A stretch of DNA of 33,495 bases from Bacillota bacterium (GCA_023439125.1 JAEXOU010000021.1:1-33495); one strand, 5' to 3'; counted from the first letter of the stretch, positions 24,259-32,488 are shown. Notes: generated by a model from the letters alone, not told the origin. Numbers and translations: made by a program.

Positions 24259-25506
24259 ATGTCTTACAATTATTTATTTGTTATTTGTATCATTTTGGTT
24301 TCTACAAAGCTTCTTAGTTTATTGACTGGACGTTTGCAGATGCCTCAGGTAGTTGGTTCTTTACTAGCCGGACTATTATTAGGACCAGCAGTGTTGGGTA
24401 TATTACCTCCAAGTGATTTTCTAAATCGGTTAGCCGAGTTAGGTGTTATTGTTATTATGTTTAGTGCAGGAACTGGAACCAGTTTAAAAGATTTAAAGAA
24501 CTCAGGGAAATCTGGTTTGTTAGTTGCATTTTTAGGAGTAATCATTCCATTAGGATTAGGTGCGCTTCTCATGGGAACCTTTAACCCAGATGCGAGTATG
24601 CTTACTAACATCTTTATGGGTACAATATTAACAGCTACTTCAGTAAGTATAACGGTAGAAACATTAAAAGAAATGGGTAAGCTAAGCACTAAAGTAGGTA
24701 ATACGATTTTGGCAGCAGCATTAATTGATGATGTACTTGGATTAATATGCTTGACTATTGTAACTAGTTTATCAGGTGCAGATGTTAATATTGGCATTGT
24801 TTTATTAAAAATTCTTTTATTCTTTGTCTTTGTAACTGTTATAGGTTTTATTTTTAATAGAGTATCTACTTGGTATATGAATCGCTTAAATAATCAAAAC
24901 CTACATCGATTTCCAATCGCAGGCTTTGCATTATGTTTGTTTTTGGCATGGGCAGCAGAAGAAATATTTGGTGTAGCCGATATTATTGGAGCATTTGCAG
25001 CAGGGCTCATTGTTGCGACAACACCAAAAGGAACCTATATTTCTAGTAAATTTTCACCCTTGTCTTATTTATTATTAACTCCAATTTTCTTCGCAAACAT
25101 TGGTTTAAAGGTAACATTGCCTCAACTAAGTGGTAAATTAGTTTTATTTACTGTGCTTTTAGTTTTAGTAGGTGTCTTATCCAAATTGATTGGATGTGGA
25201 ATTGGTGCTAAATTATGTGGATTTACTAATCGGCAAGCGGTACAGACTGGTTTGGGCATGGCATGCCGTGGTGAGGTTGCATTAATTACAGCAAATAAAG
25301 GTATGTCAATTGGAATAATGGAACAGGAGTATTTTGGACCAGTTATTATTCTAATTGTATGTTGTGCTGTATTTACACCAATTTTACTAAAGTTAGCATT
25401 TAAGAATTATGTTAGTTCACCACAAGATAGTACTCTAGTTGATAATTATGAGTTAAGCCAAGCTGATATTGAGGAAGGACGAGCAATTCGACCAAGAAAC
25501 ACATAA
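24259..25506 (+). CDS. Cation:proton antiporter, CPA2 family (Na+/H+ exchanger-like)
   Basis: A 415-residue membrane protein with 11-13 hydrophobic segments and the Na+/H+ exchanger fold. Family marks: MPQVVGSLLAGLLLGPAVLG near residue 30, GVIVIMFSAGTGTSLKDL, ALIDDVLGLICL with the paired aspartates expected at the ion site, FGVADIIGAFAAGLIVA, and GLGMACRGEVALI. It would exchange Na+ or K+ for protons across the cytoplasmic membrane. There is no C-terminal RCK/TrkA domain; it ends with a short polar tail. ATG 24259 follows a purine-rich AAGGGAAGCAGGAA. It sits alone between a promoter and a terminator. Confidence 0.9.
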   Translation: MSYNYLFVICIILVSTKLLSLLTGRLQMPQVVGSLLAGLLLGPAVLGILPPSDFLNRLAELGVIVIMFSAGTGTSLKDLKNSGKSGLLVAFLGVIIPLGLGALLMGTFNPDASMLTNIFMGTILTATSVSITVETLKEMGKLSTKVGNTILAAALIDDVLGLICLTIVTSLSGADVNIGIVLLKILLFFVFVTVIGFIFNRVSTWYMNRLNNQNLHRFPIAGFALCLFLAWAAEEIFGVADIIGAFAAGLIVATTPKGTYISSKFSPLSYLLLTPIFFANIGLKVTLPQLSGKLVLFTVLLVLVGVLSKLIGCGIGAKLCGFTNRQAVQTGLGMACRGEVALITANKGMSIGIMEQEYFGPVIILIVCCAVFTPILLKLAFKNYVSSPQDSTLVDNYELSQADIEEGRAIRPRNT

Positions 25507-25508
25507 AC

Positions 25509-25557
25509 AAAATGCATGTATTAGAGCTAAATGATTCGCTCAAATACATGCATTTTT
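25509..25557. terminator. Bidirectional terminator overlapping a coding end
   Basis: AAAATGCATGTATT (25509-25522) pairs with AATACATGCATTTT (25543-25556), extended by GAGC/GCTC. T's follow on both strands. The right arm lies inside the last codons of the leftward gene, whose TAG (25529-25527) falls at the loop edge. One hairpin therefore serves two convergent genes and also encodes protein. Confidence 0.88.
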
Positions 25558-26264
25558 CCAGATTTACCAACTTGTTTAATTGCATTAACATGGGAAAGAA
25601 TATTTAAGGCAGTCCATGCAAGTCCTTTTGAGACATGGGCTGCTTCTTTAAAATCTTTTGTTGTGAATTGTTTCGGCAGCTGATCAGGTATGAGTTGTGC
25701 ATAATCATTAGTTTCTTTGATTATAACTTCACCTGCAAGATTAACTGGGATACCATCATTACGTCTAGAACCTTTTTTCTTATCTTTACTCCATCCATTT
25801 AATAACCGATATTCTTCTATATCTAAGAGCATAATATGAAGGGACAGATTAGGGTCATTAAGATAGCTCTTTATTCGATAAAGTTCTGGAAAGATAGCAA
25901 CAGGAGATCCGGTTTTAGGAGATTTTCTTGGCTTGCTTACTTCACCAGTTTCTTCATCGACCCAACATAACCATTTCTTATGTGCAACAGGGTATACAAT
26001 TGTAACTTCATGATCCGGCAAAAACGCATCAAGTTTACGTCTTAATGTATTGAAATTCCTTGTTTGTACCTCAATAATCTGATCATCCATTCGTATATCT
26101 GCAACATAGTTGTGAACTCGTTGCTCATGATAGCGAGTTTCAGGTGCAAAATATAACTTCAGTACAGCGTGTATCGTCTTTTCACATAACGTGCCAATAC
26201 CATTACGTTCAATATTCTGATCGATAATCATGGAACATACTTCATCAAATCGTTGTGTGTCCAT
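25527..26264 (-). CDS. Uncharacterised protein with PD-(D/E)XK-like residues and a C-terminal winged helix
   Basis: A 245-residue protein I do not recognise by name. The N-terminal half has the layout of a PD-(D/E)XK-type nuclease core: E28 in a helix (GTLCEKTIHAVLK), D56 in VADIRMDD, then E65-x-Q67 in IIEVQTR, followed by an amphipathic helix and the strand VTIVYPV. Q in place of the usual K occurs in some members of that fold. The middle is rich in K/R (SKDKKKGSRR), and the last 45 residues (FTTKDFKEAAHVSKGLAWTALNIL onward) look like a winged helix. A DNA-related role is an inference. ATG 26264 has GAGG upstream. Confidence 0.7.
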   Translation of the reverse strand: MDTQRFDEVCSMIIDQNIERNGIGTLCEKTIHAVLKLYFAPETRYHEQRVHNYVADIRMDDQIIEVQTRNFNTLRRKLDAFLPDHEVTIVYPVAHKKWLCWVDEETGEVSKPRKSPKTGSPVAIFPELYRIKSYLNDPNLSLHIMLLDIEEYRLLNGWSKDKKKGSRRNDGIPVNLAGEVIIKETNDYAQLIPDQLPKQFTTKDFKEAAHVSKGLAWTALNILSHVNAIKQVGKSGKMHVFERII

Positions 26265-26293
26265 TACTTTTACCTCGTAAATTTTATAATCCT

Positions 26294-26322
26294 AGCATAA
26301 CCTAAGTTGCTCTTTGTATCAA
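26294..26322 (-). promoter_or_regulatory. Promoter of the 25527-26264 gene
   Basis: Read leftward: TTGATA (26322-26317), 17-bp spacer, TATGCT (26299-26294), about 30 bp upstream of the ATG. Confidence 0.65.
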
Positions 26323-26462
26323 GAGTTTCTTCTTAACATTTTCATGGAATATGAGAATGAAGTATGATATAGTAACTCCATACATCAGAGTTACCTTAAA
26401 TTGCTTAACAGTAATACATAACCGTTTGGTTATTAATAAATCACAATAAGATAGGAGCAATT

Positions 26463-27419
26463 ATGGAGCTTGTACTGAACTTTGTTTTTTTAGTATTAGG
26501 TTTTGTACTTCTGATTAAAGGAGCTGATTTCTTTGTAGAAGGAGCAGCAGGGATTGCAGATAAATTTCATATCCCACAGATGATTATTGGATTGACGATT
26601 GTAGCACTCGGAACAAGTGCACCTGAAGCAGCAGTAAGTATTAGCGCAGGTTTAAAGGGTACAGCAGGTATCGCTTTGGGTAATATCTTAGGTAGTAATA
26701 TCATGAATATATTGATTATCCTTGGTATCACATGCTGTATCTGTAGTCTAAATGTGCAAAAATCCACAGTTAAATTTGATATGCCATTTTTAATATTGGT
26801 ATCGTTCGTTTTACTAGCATTGTTTATAATCCAAGGAGAATTAAATATCATATCTGGAGTAATTTTTACAATACTTTTTATTTTCTTTTTTATTCATATG
26901 ATTCAAGCTACCAAGAAGGAACGTCTTCAACAAGAGAATAGAGAGAAACAAGAAGAGATTACGAAGAAACGAAATATATGGTTGCTAATATTAATGACCC
27001 TTGGTGGATTAGCTGCAATCGTTTTTGGTAGTGATTTAACTGTAGATAATGCTACTGAAATTGCAAGCACATTTGGAATGAGTGAAAGTTTAATCGGCTT
27101 AACAGTAATTGCATTTGGTACTTCATTGCCTGAGTTGATCACATCAATTACAGCAGCAAGAAAAGGGAATGCTGACATAGCAATCGGTAACATCATTGGA
27201 AGTAATATATTTAACATCTTATTTATTTTAGCAGTTACTTCATTTCTTACTAAAATACCGATTGAGGTTGAATTTATTATTGATGGTATCATTGGACTTT
27301 TATCAGCCATTGTCTTATACTTGTTTTCAGTAAAGGACAAGCGATTAGATCGAAAGAATGGTATCATTATGATTAGTGGTTACGTTATATATTTTGTTTA
27401 TTTATTGTTTGGAAGGTAA
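26463..27419 (+). CDS. Calcium/sodium antiporter, CaCA family (YrbG-like)
   Basis: A 318-residue exchanger with ten expected TM segments as two inverted halves. The alpha repeats are clear: GLTIVALGTSAPEAAVSISA with ALGNILGSNIMNI in the first half, and GLTVIAFGTSLPELITSITA with AIGNIIGSNIFNI in the second. The glutamates in SAPE and LPE are the ion ligands known in this family. A charged central loop (about 145-170, KKERLQQENREKQEE) joins the halves. It would exchange Ca2+ for Na+ or another cation across the membrane. ATG 26463 has TAGGAG 6 nt upstream. Confidence 0.93.
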   Translation: MELVLNFVFLVLGFVLLIKGADFFVEGAAGIADKFHIPQMIIGLTIVALGTSAPEAAVSISAGLKGTAGIALGNILGSNIMNILIILGITCCICSLNVQKSTVKFDMPFLILVSFVLLALFIIQGELNIISGVIFTILFIFFFIHMIQATKKERLQQENREKQEEITKKRNIWLLILMTLGGLAAIVFGSDLTVDNATEIASTFGMSESLIGLTVIAFGTSLPELITSITAARKGNADIAIGNIIGSNIFNILFILAVTSFLTKIPIEVEFIIDGIIGLLSAIVLYLFSVKDKRLDRKNGIIMISGYVIYFVYLLFGR

Positions 27420-27467
27420 GTCTATGTATTTCATAATTTTTAATAGAGCTATGTATAATTCAAGTTC

Positions 27468-27594
27468 AAAAGTCCTTAAGAAAGATGTCTGACGTTATTT
27501 TGCACAAAGAAATGTTATGAGTATGTGCTGACAAACATAATTCATCCGCAACACGCTTTCGCTTGAATGATAGAAAAGTACTTTTGATACCCTA
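27468..27594 (+). repeat. Dispersed MITE-like repeat, copy B (most complete)
   Basis: Carries TCAAAAGT at the left end (27469 on) and ACTTTTGA at the right (27580-27587), so the ends are short inverted repeats. The body matches copy A over about 90 bp: TCTGACGT.ATTTTGCACAAAG, ATGAGTATGTGCTGACAAACA, CAACACGCTTTCGCTTGAATGA. It fills the gap between the exchanger and the M18 peptidase, ending about 30 bp before the latter's start. No ORF inside. Confidence 0.75.
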
Positions 27595-27624
27595 ATGATA
27601 ATATAGAATAAAGAGGAGAAAAAA

Positions 27625-28908
27625 ATGACAACAGTAAAAAATCTATTAGAATATATTAAGAAATCCCCATCCCCATATCACGCAGTAATAGAGGGTGAGA
27701 ATATGTTAAAAAGCCGAGGGTTTATCGAACTAGATATGTCAAATGCTTGGAACTTAGAAAAGGGAAATTCTTATTATGTAAAACCATTTGGTACTACATT
27801 ATTTGCAGTTACAATTGGTACGAATGTAACAGAGCAGCAAACATTCCATATTGCAGCAGCTCATACCGATCATCCTTGCATTCATGTAAAACCAATTGCC
27901 GAGTTGACTCAAAAGTCATATTTAAGAGTGAATTGTGAAATTTATGGTGGACCAATTTTAAATACATGGCTAGATCGACCATTATCGGTTGCAGGACGTG
28001 TTGCACTTAGAAGTGAAAACCCATATGAACCTAAAATATGTTACCTAAATGTTGAAAAGCCATTTTTAACAATACCAAACCTTGCGATTCATATGAATAA
28101 GGAAGTAAATAAAGGTGTTGAACTTAAGAAGCAAACAGATATGTTACCACTTATGGGTATGCTCAATGATACCTTAAATGAGAAAAATTATTTTATTTCT
28201 TTTATTGCGAAGCAGCTAAATGTAGCAGCAGGGGATATTCTAGATTTTGATCTTTATGTATATAACGCAGAAGATGGTTTAACACTAGGAATGAATGATG
28301 AGTTTGTACAAAGCCCTAGATTAGATAACTTAACTTCTTGTTATGCACTTCTTAGTGGTATGATGAATGCAAAGCGCGAGGATGGAATTAATGTAATTGC
28401 ATTATTTGATAATGAGGAGATTGGAAGCTTAACAAAGCAAGGAGCAAATTCTTCTTTATTTACGATGTTTTTAGAAAAGCTATATATTTCTCTAGGATTT
28501 ACAAGAATTCAGTATAATGAGGCTGTGATTCGCAGTTTTCTTTTATCTGTTGATGTTGCACATGCAATGCACCCAAGTCATACCGATAAAAATGACCCTG
28601 TAAATCTTGCTTTAATGAATGATGGGGTAGTTTTTAAAATTAATAGCAACCAGCGTTATACTTTTGATACAGAAGCAATTGCAGTAGTACAACAGCTTTG
28701 TGAGAAGAATGATATCAAGTTCAAAAAGTTTGTAAATCATTCGGATGTGATTGGTGGCGGTACATTAGGACCAATTATATCCTCATGGCTTCCAATGAAA
28801 ACAGTAGATCTAGGCGTTCCATTGTTAGCAATGCATTCTGCTCGTGAGTTAATGGGAACAAAGGACCAGGAGCAACTTAATAAGCTTATCACAGTTTTCT
28901 TTTCTTAG
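27625..28908 (+). CDS. apeB: M18 family aminopeptidase
   Basis: A 427-residue zinc aminopeptidase of the aspartyl-aminopeptidase (M18) family, trimming N-terminal residues from peptides in the cytoplasm. Metal-site marks: AAAHTDHPCIHVKP (first His/Asp), FDNEEIGSLTKQGANS (glutamate pair), LSVDVAHAMHPSH, and C-terminal DLGVPLLAMHSARELMGTKD with a metal histidine. HSDVIGGGTLGPI completes the active site. Length matches the bacterial ApeB type. AGAGGAG lies 7 nt before ATG 27625. It is probably transcribed alone; no clear terminator follows before the next promoter at 28976. Confidence 0.94.
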   Translation: MTTVKNLLEYIKKSPSPYHAVIEGENMLKSRGFIELDMSNAWNLEKGNSYYVKPFGTTLFAVTIGTNVTEQQTFHIAAAHTDHPCIHVKPIAELTQKSYLRVNCEIYGGPILNTWLDRPLSVAGRVALRSENPYEPKICYLNVEKPFLTIPNLAIHMNKEVNKGVELKKQTDMLPLMGMLNDTLNEKNYFISFIAKQLNVAAGDILDFDLYVYNAEDGLTLGMNDEFVQSPRLDNLTSCYALLSGMMNAKREDGINVIALFDNEEIGSLTKQGANSSLFTMFLEKLYISLGFTRIQYNEAVIRSFLLSVDVAHAMHPSHTDKNDPVNLALMNDGVVFKINSNQRYTFDTEAIAVVQQLCEKNDIKFKKFVNHSDVIGGGTLGPIISSWLPMKTVDLGVPLLAMHSARELMGTKDQEQLNKLITVFFS

Positions 28909-28975
28909 TTTATAAGATATGTAGTCGAGCAATGTCACAAATGTCACAAAATAGAACTCTGTAATTAATATTTTA

Positions 28976-29004
28976 TTGACATAATATACAAATAATGGTA
29001 TCAT
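28976..29004 (+). promoter_or_regulatory. Promoter of the candidate RNA upstream of metG
   Basis: TTGACA (28976-28981), 17-bp spacer, TATCAT (28999-29004). Two abutting copies of ATGTCACAA (28932-28949) lie about 27 bp upstream and could be a protein site. Confidence 0.75.
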
Positions 29005-29009
29005 GTAAG

Positions 29010-29191
29010 AGGTCGGTATCGAGAAGGTATTGTCCGGAGGAAGAAGCATTGGGAAAATAGAGGGCGAAATAAAGCAAAGTAAGATTGAAAAAACAGTGTA
29101 TTTAAGAGATGCAAAAAAGGAAAACGGGTTACCTTTTGCATATAATCGATAATACAGGTTTTTTTCAATCTTATTTTGCTGTTGTAGACCT
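29010..29191 (+). ncRNA. Candidate structured RNA, about 180 nt
   Basis: It starts at the expected +1 of the 28976 promoter and has no ORF. A 21-bp stem joins 29073-29093 (AGCAAAGTAAGATTGAAAAAA) minus its last base runs to 29160-29180, with a single G-U pair. Inside it a hairpin pairs ATGCAAAA (29109-29116) with TTTTGCAT (29134-29141). AGGTC (29010-29014) can pair with GACCT (29187-29191), closing the whole molecule, and CGGTATC/GGTATTG forms a small 5' hairpin. The closing segment runs into the -35 of the metG promoter. A rod-like RNA of this size recalls 6S RNA, but I cannot assign a family; a metG leader element is another possibility. Confidence 0.5.
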
Positions 29192-29219
29192 TGACAAAAA
29201 CTAGCACTTTAGATATACT
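29191..29219 (+). promoter_or_regulatory. metG promoter
   Basis: TTGACA (29191-29196), 17-bp spacer, TATACT (29214-29219). Transcription would start near 29226, at the head of the T-box leader. Confidence 0.85.
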
Positions 29220-29225
29220 AGGGAA

Positions 29226-29493
29226 AAATCATAATTAAATGCAATGAAAAGAAGAGTAAATTTGAATGCAAGGACAGAGAACCCTGAATGAGTATACTCA
29301 TTGGCTGTGAATGGGGCTTGTTGAAGAATTGAACATGGTCTTGGAGCAGCATAGCTAAAGTGAAAGCCTAGGTTATGCCGTAAGTCATACGTTATCATGA
29401 CATAGAGGTTTTTTCCTAGAAAGTTAGGAAAAGATGAATTAAAGTGGAACCACGGGATATGCTCTCGTCTTTAAATAAGACGGGGGTTTTTTT
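29226..29493 (+). promoter_or_regulatory. T-box riboswitch, methionine specifier
   Basis: The leader senses uncharged tRNA-Met and lets transcription continue into metG. Seen: GAAGAGTA (29251 on) of the stem I base, an internal arm around GAATGAGTATACTCATT, the candidate specifier ATG in GAACATGG on the 3' side of stem I (about 29330), and the T-box core AAGTGGAACCACGG (29442-29455), where the TGGAAC bulge pairs with the tRNA end. The competing terminator is CGTCTT/AAGACG with flanking pairs (29462-29486), followed by seven T's (29487-29493). Confidence 0.92.
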
Positions 29494-29519
29494 ATTTATA
29501 GGAAATAGGAGGGATTGCC

Positions 29520-31508
29520 ATGAACAAGAAGCCATATTATATTACAACTGCAATTGCTTATACATCAGGAAAGCCACACATCGGTAATACTTATGAGATT
29601 GTATTAGCAGATAGCATTGCGAGATTTAAACGATTTGAAGGGTATGATGTCTTTTTCCAAACAGGAACAGATGAACATGGCCAGAAGATTGAAACAAAAG
29701 CTGCGGAAGCAGGTATTACACCAAAAGAATATGTGGATCAAGTAGCAGGACAAATTAAGAGTATTTGGGACTTAATGAACTCCTCTTATGACAAATTTAT
29801 TCGTACAACAGATGCAGACCATGAAAAACAAATACAAAAGATCTTTAAGAAATTATATGAGCAAGGAGATATCTATAAAGGATACTATGAGGGTATGTAT
29901 TGTACGCCTTGCGAATCTTTCTTTACTTCATCACAACTTGTGGATGGAAAATGTCCAGACTGTGGTAGAGAATGTCAGCCTGCTAAGGAAGAAGCATATT
30001 TCCTTAAGTTAAGTAAATACACAGATCGTTTAATTGAACACATCAATACACATCCTGAATTCATACAGCCAGAATCACGTAAGAATGAGATGATGAATAA
30101 CTTCTTATTGGCAGGATTACAGGATTTATGCGTATCTCGAACTTCATTTAAGTGGGGTGTCCCAGTTGATTTTGACGATAAACATGTTGTGTATGTTTGG
30201 TTAGATGCATTAAGTAATTATATCACAGGTTTAGGATTTGATGTGGATGGTAATCATGGCGAGAACTATAAGAAATACTGGCCAGCTGATTTACACTTAA
30301 TTGGTAAAGATATATTACGTTTTCATACGATTTATTGGCCAATTATGTTAATGGCACTTGGCGTAGAATTACCAAAACAGATTTTTGGTCACCCATGGTT
30401 ACTTCAGACAGACCCGAACTCCAAGGATGGAGAAGGCGTTAAGATGAGTAAATCCAGAGGTAATGTATTGTATGCAGATGATTTAGTTGATTTATTTGGA
30501 GTAGATGCTGTTCGTTACTTTGTACTTCATGAGATGCCATTTGATAATGATGGTGTAATCAACTATGAGTTAATGGTTGAGCGTATCAATTCTGATTTAG
30601 CCAACACTCTTGGAAACTTAGTAAATCGTACGATCTCCATGTCCAATAAATACTTTAACGGTATTGTAAATCGTACTAATGTGACTGAAGAAGTGGATGA
30701 AGATTTAATTAAGGTAGTAACTAGCACTAAGGATAAGGTTGTTAAGAAGATGGCAGATTTACGTGTTGCAGATGCTATCTCGGAAATCTTTACACTTTTC
30801 AAACGTTGCAATAAATATATTGATGAGACAATGCCATGGGCATTAGCAAAGGATGAGACAAAGAAAGAGCGCCTTGAGAATGTGCTTTATAATCTAGTAG
30901 AAAGTATTTGTATTGGCGCTGGTTTACTTGAATCATTCTTACCAGAGACATCAAAGAAGATTTTTGCTCAGTTAAATGCTTCGTCTCGTGACATCGATTC
31001 ACTTGGAGTATTTGGTGGATATAGATCTGGTACTAAGGTCACGGAAACTCCAGAAATTCTATTTGCTCGACTTGATGTTAAAGAAGTACTTGCAAAAGTA
31101 GAAGAAAAACGTGCTACACAACAGACAGTAGAACCAACAGAAGTTAAGGAGAATGAAAACGTAATTGATATTCCTGCAAAAGATGAGATTACGTATGATG
31201 ACTTTGTTAAATTACAATTCCAAGTTGGTGAAATTATCGCTTGTGAAGAAGTAAAAAAATCAAAGAAATTATTATGTTCTCAAGTTAAAATCGGTAGTCA
31301 GGTTAAACAAATTGTTTCTGGTATTAAAGCACATTATACAGCAGAAGAAATGGTTGGAAAGAAAGTGATGGTATTAGTGAACTTAAAACCTGTAACACTT
31401 GCAGGTGTGCTTTCCGAAGGTATGCTTCTTTGTGCAGAGGACGAAAATGGAGTACTTGCATTGATGACACCAGAAAAAACAATGCCATCCGGTGCTGAGA
31501 TTTGTTAG
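29520..31508 (+). CDS. metG: Methionyl-tRNA synthetase
   Basis: Charges tRNA-Met. At 662 residues it is a class I synthetase with PHIGN (19-23) as the HIGH motif and K308-MSKS as the second ATP motif. The connective domain carries one zinc knuckle (C128, C131, C145, C148: CTPC and CPDC). An anticodon-binding helical domain (about 370-520) leads through a linker to a C-terminal OB-fold tRNA-binding domain of Trbp111 type (from about 560: FQVGEIIACEEVKKSKKLL). ATG 29520 has AGGAGG 7 nt upstream. It is controlled by the T-box in front and closed by a terminator. Confidence 0.97.
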   Translation: MNKKPYYITTAIAYTSGKPHIGNTYEIVLADSIARFKRFEGYDVFFQTGTDEHGQKIETKAAEAGITPKEYVDQVAGQIKSIWDLMNSSYDKFIRTTDADHEKQIQKIFKKLYEQGDIYKGYYEGMYCTPCESFFTSSQLVDGKCPDCGRECQPAKEEAYFLKLSKYTDRLIEHINTHPEFIQPESRKNEMMNNFLLAGLQDLCVSRTSFKWGVPVDFDDKHVVYVWLDALSNYITGLGFDVDGNHGENYKKYWPADLHLIGKDILRFHTIYWPIMLMALGVELPKQIFGHPWLLQTDPNSKDGEGVKMSKSRGNVLYADDLVDLFGVDAVRYFVLHEMPFDNDGVINYELMVERINSDLANTLGNLVNRTISMSNKYFNGIVNRTNVTEEVDEDLIKVVTSTKDKVVKKMADLRVADAISEIFTLFKRCNKYIDETMPWALAKDETKKERLENVLYNLVESICIGAGLLESFLPETSKKIFAQLNASSRDIDSLGVFGGYRSGTKVTETPEILFARLDVKEVLAKVEEKRATQQTVEPTEVKENENVIDIPAKDEITYDDFVKLQFQVGEIIACEEVKKSKKLLCSQVKIGSQVKQIVSGIKAHYTAEEMVGKKVMVLVNLKPVTLAGVLSEGMLLCAEDENGVLALMTPEKTMPSGAEIC

Positions 31509-31532
31509 TAGGTTATAATCTATAACTAAAAG

Positions 31533-31583
31533 AAGCTGAGGAAGAATCAATGACCGTAAGGGTTGATTCTTTTTCAGCTTTTT
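31533..31583 (+). terminator. metG terminator
   Basis: AAGCTGAGGAAGAATCAA (31533-31550) pairs with 31563-31580 over 18 positions, two of them G-U, with loop TGACCGTAAGGG, running into T's to 31583. Confidence 0.9.
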
Positions 31584-31593
31584 AAGTTAAGTA

Positions 31594-31815
31594 TCATAAA
31601 CTAACATCTGTATTAAAGTAAGGAAGAGCTTTTGCTTGCTTTATCAAAAACTTATATCGATGTTGGATCGCATTCACTTCATAAATACAGCTGTCAATTA
31701 AATCTGGATCAACTACATTCTCAAAGTTTTGATAAGCAGATTCTAATTCCTTTTGTGCTTTTTCTATTTCCTTTAAGAGTTCTTCAGTTTGAGTATCGCG
31801 TTTTTTACGAAACAT
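31594..31815 (-). CDS. DUF2508 (YaaL-like) protein
   Basis: A 73-residue protein: basic start MFRKKRD, then a helical, charged body (EELLKEIEKAQKELESAYQNF) and the conserved-looking end VVDPDLIDSCIYEVNAIQHRYKFLIKQAK. This matches the DUF2508/YaaL family of spore-forming Firmicutes, function unknown. ATG 31815 is chosen over 31869 because the family starts with the basic segment. In Bacillus yaaL lies between recR and bofA in one direction; here bofA is adjacent but on the opposite strand. Confidence 0.82.
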   Translation of the reverse strand: MFRKKRDTQTEELLKEIEKAQKELESAYQNFENVVDPDLIDSCIYEVNAIQHRYKFLIKQAKALPYFNTDVSL

Positions 31816-31929
31816 GAAGTTACCCACTACCTTTCTATGGAAAATAAATCTATGATTAATTATAGTCAAGTTGTGGACGGGATATACATAAGATTTACAG
31901 TAGATAAGGGAATATGGTTTATTTAATCA

Positions 31930-31958
31930 TTGAGTATAAAAAGATACGATGGTATAAC
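31930..31958 (+). promoter_or_regulatory. Possible promoter of bofA
   Basis: TTGAGT (31930-31935), 17-bp spacer, TATAAC (31953-31958), about 55 bp before the start. In Bacillus bofA is read by sporulation sigma-E, so a sigma-A-like element here may not be the main one. Confidence 0.4.
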
Positions 31959-32012
31959 TGAGCATGTTTTATAATATATTAGTGATAAAGATGGAAAGGC
32001 CTCTTTTATAGC

Positions 32013-32285
32013 ATGGAAAAATATCTTTATCCAGCATTTTTAATTCTTTCGATTGTTGCATTCATCTTTTATGTATATAAAACTCATAAGAGATGGCTAG
32101 CTACCGTATGTATTAGAATCATTATTGGAATTATAGTGATTTTTACTTTAAATTTATTATTACCAATGATAAAAATTACGTGTGAGGTTGGTATTAATCC
32201 AATCACAGTAACAGTAGTAGGTCTTCTTGGAATTCCAGGGTTAATCTTTTTGTATCTATCCGTATACTTTTTTACAAGTATGTAA
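32013..32285 (+). CDS. bofA: Pro-sigma-K processing inhibitor BofA
   Basis: A 90-residue membrane protein with three hydrophobic segments (about 5-22, 33-52, 62-87). The C-terminal family signature is present: INPITVTVVGLLGIPGLIFLY. In Bacillus BofA holds the SpoIVFB protease inactive in the mother-cell membrane around the forespore until sigma-K is needed. Not all Clostridia use that checkpoint, so the role here is inferred from the family. The SD is weak (GGAAAGG about 14 nt upstream). It is a good marker that the organism is a spore former. Confidence 0.85.
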   Translation: MEKYLYPAFLILSIVAFIFYVYKTHKRWLATVCIRIIIGIIVIFTLNLLLPMIKITCEVGINPITVTVVGLLGIPGLIFLYLSVYFFTSM

Positions 32286-32403
32286 TATATCCTATTCTAA
32301 TGAATATGTTAATATAAATTTGGCATAATGGTCAAAATTTAATTAGTAATAAAAGCAATTGATAGACCTTAAAATGGATTAAGAATTATATTTGCATATA
32401 ATT

Positions 32404-32436
32404 AACAAAAGGATTCCCGAAAGGAAATCCTTTGTT
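32404..32436. terminator. Probable terminator between bofA and the PepSY-like gene
   Basis: AACAAAAGGATT (32404-32415) pairs with AATCCTTTGTT (32426-32436) with one bulged A. The T tracts on either side are short, so strength is uncertain; position between convergent genes supports it. Confidence 0.5.
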
Positions 32437-32488
32437 CGTTGTATGAGATATCAGATATATCACTTAATCTAGAACCTATCATTGCTCG

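Noticed and set aside
24345..24797. A 150-codon open frame antisense to the CPA2 antiporter
   Set aside because: Low-complexity shadow of a hydrophobic gene, no SD, inside a gene with clear family motifs.
26927..27367. A 146-codon open frame antisense to the CaCA exchanger
   Set aside because: Shadow of the second alpha repeat; no start signal or protein-like pattern.
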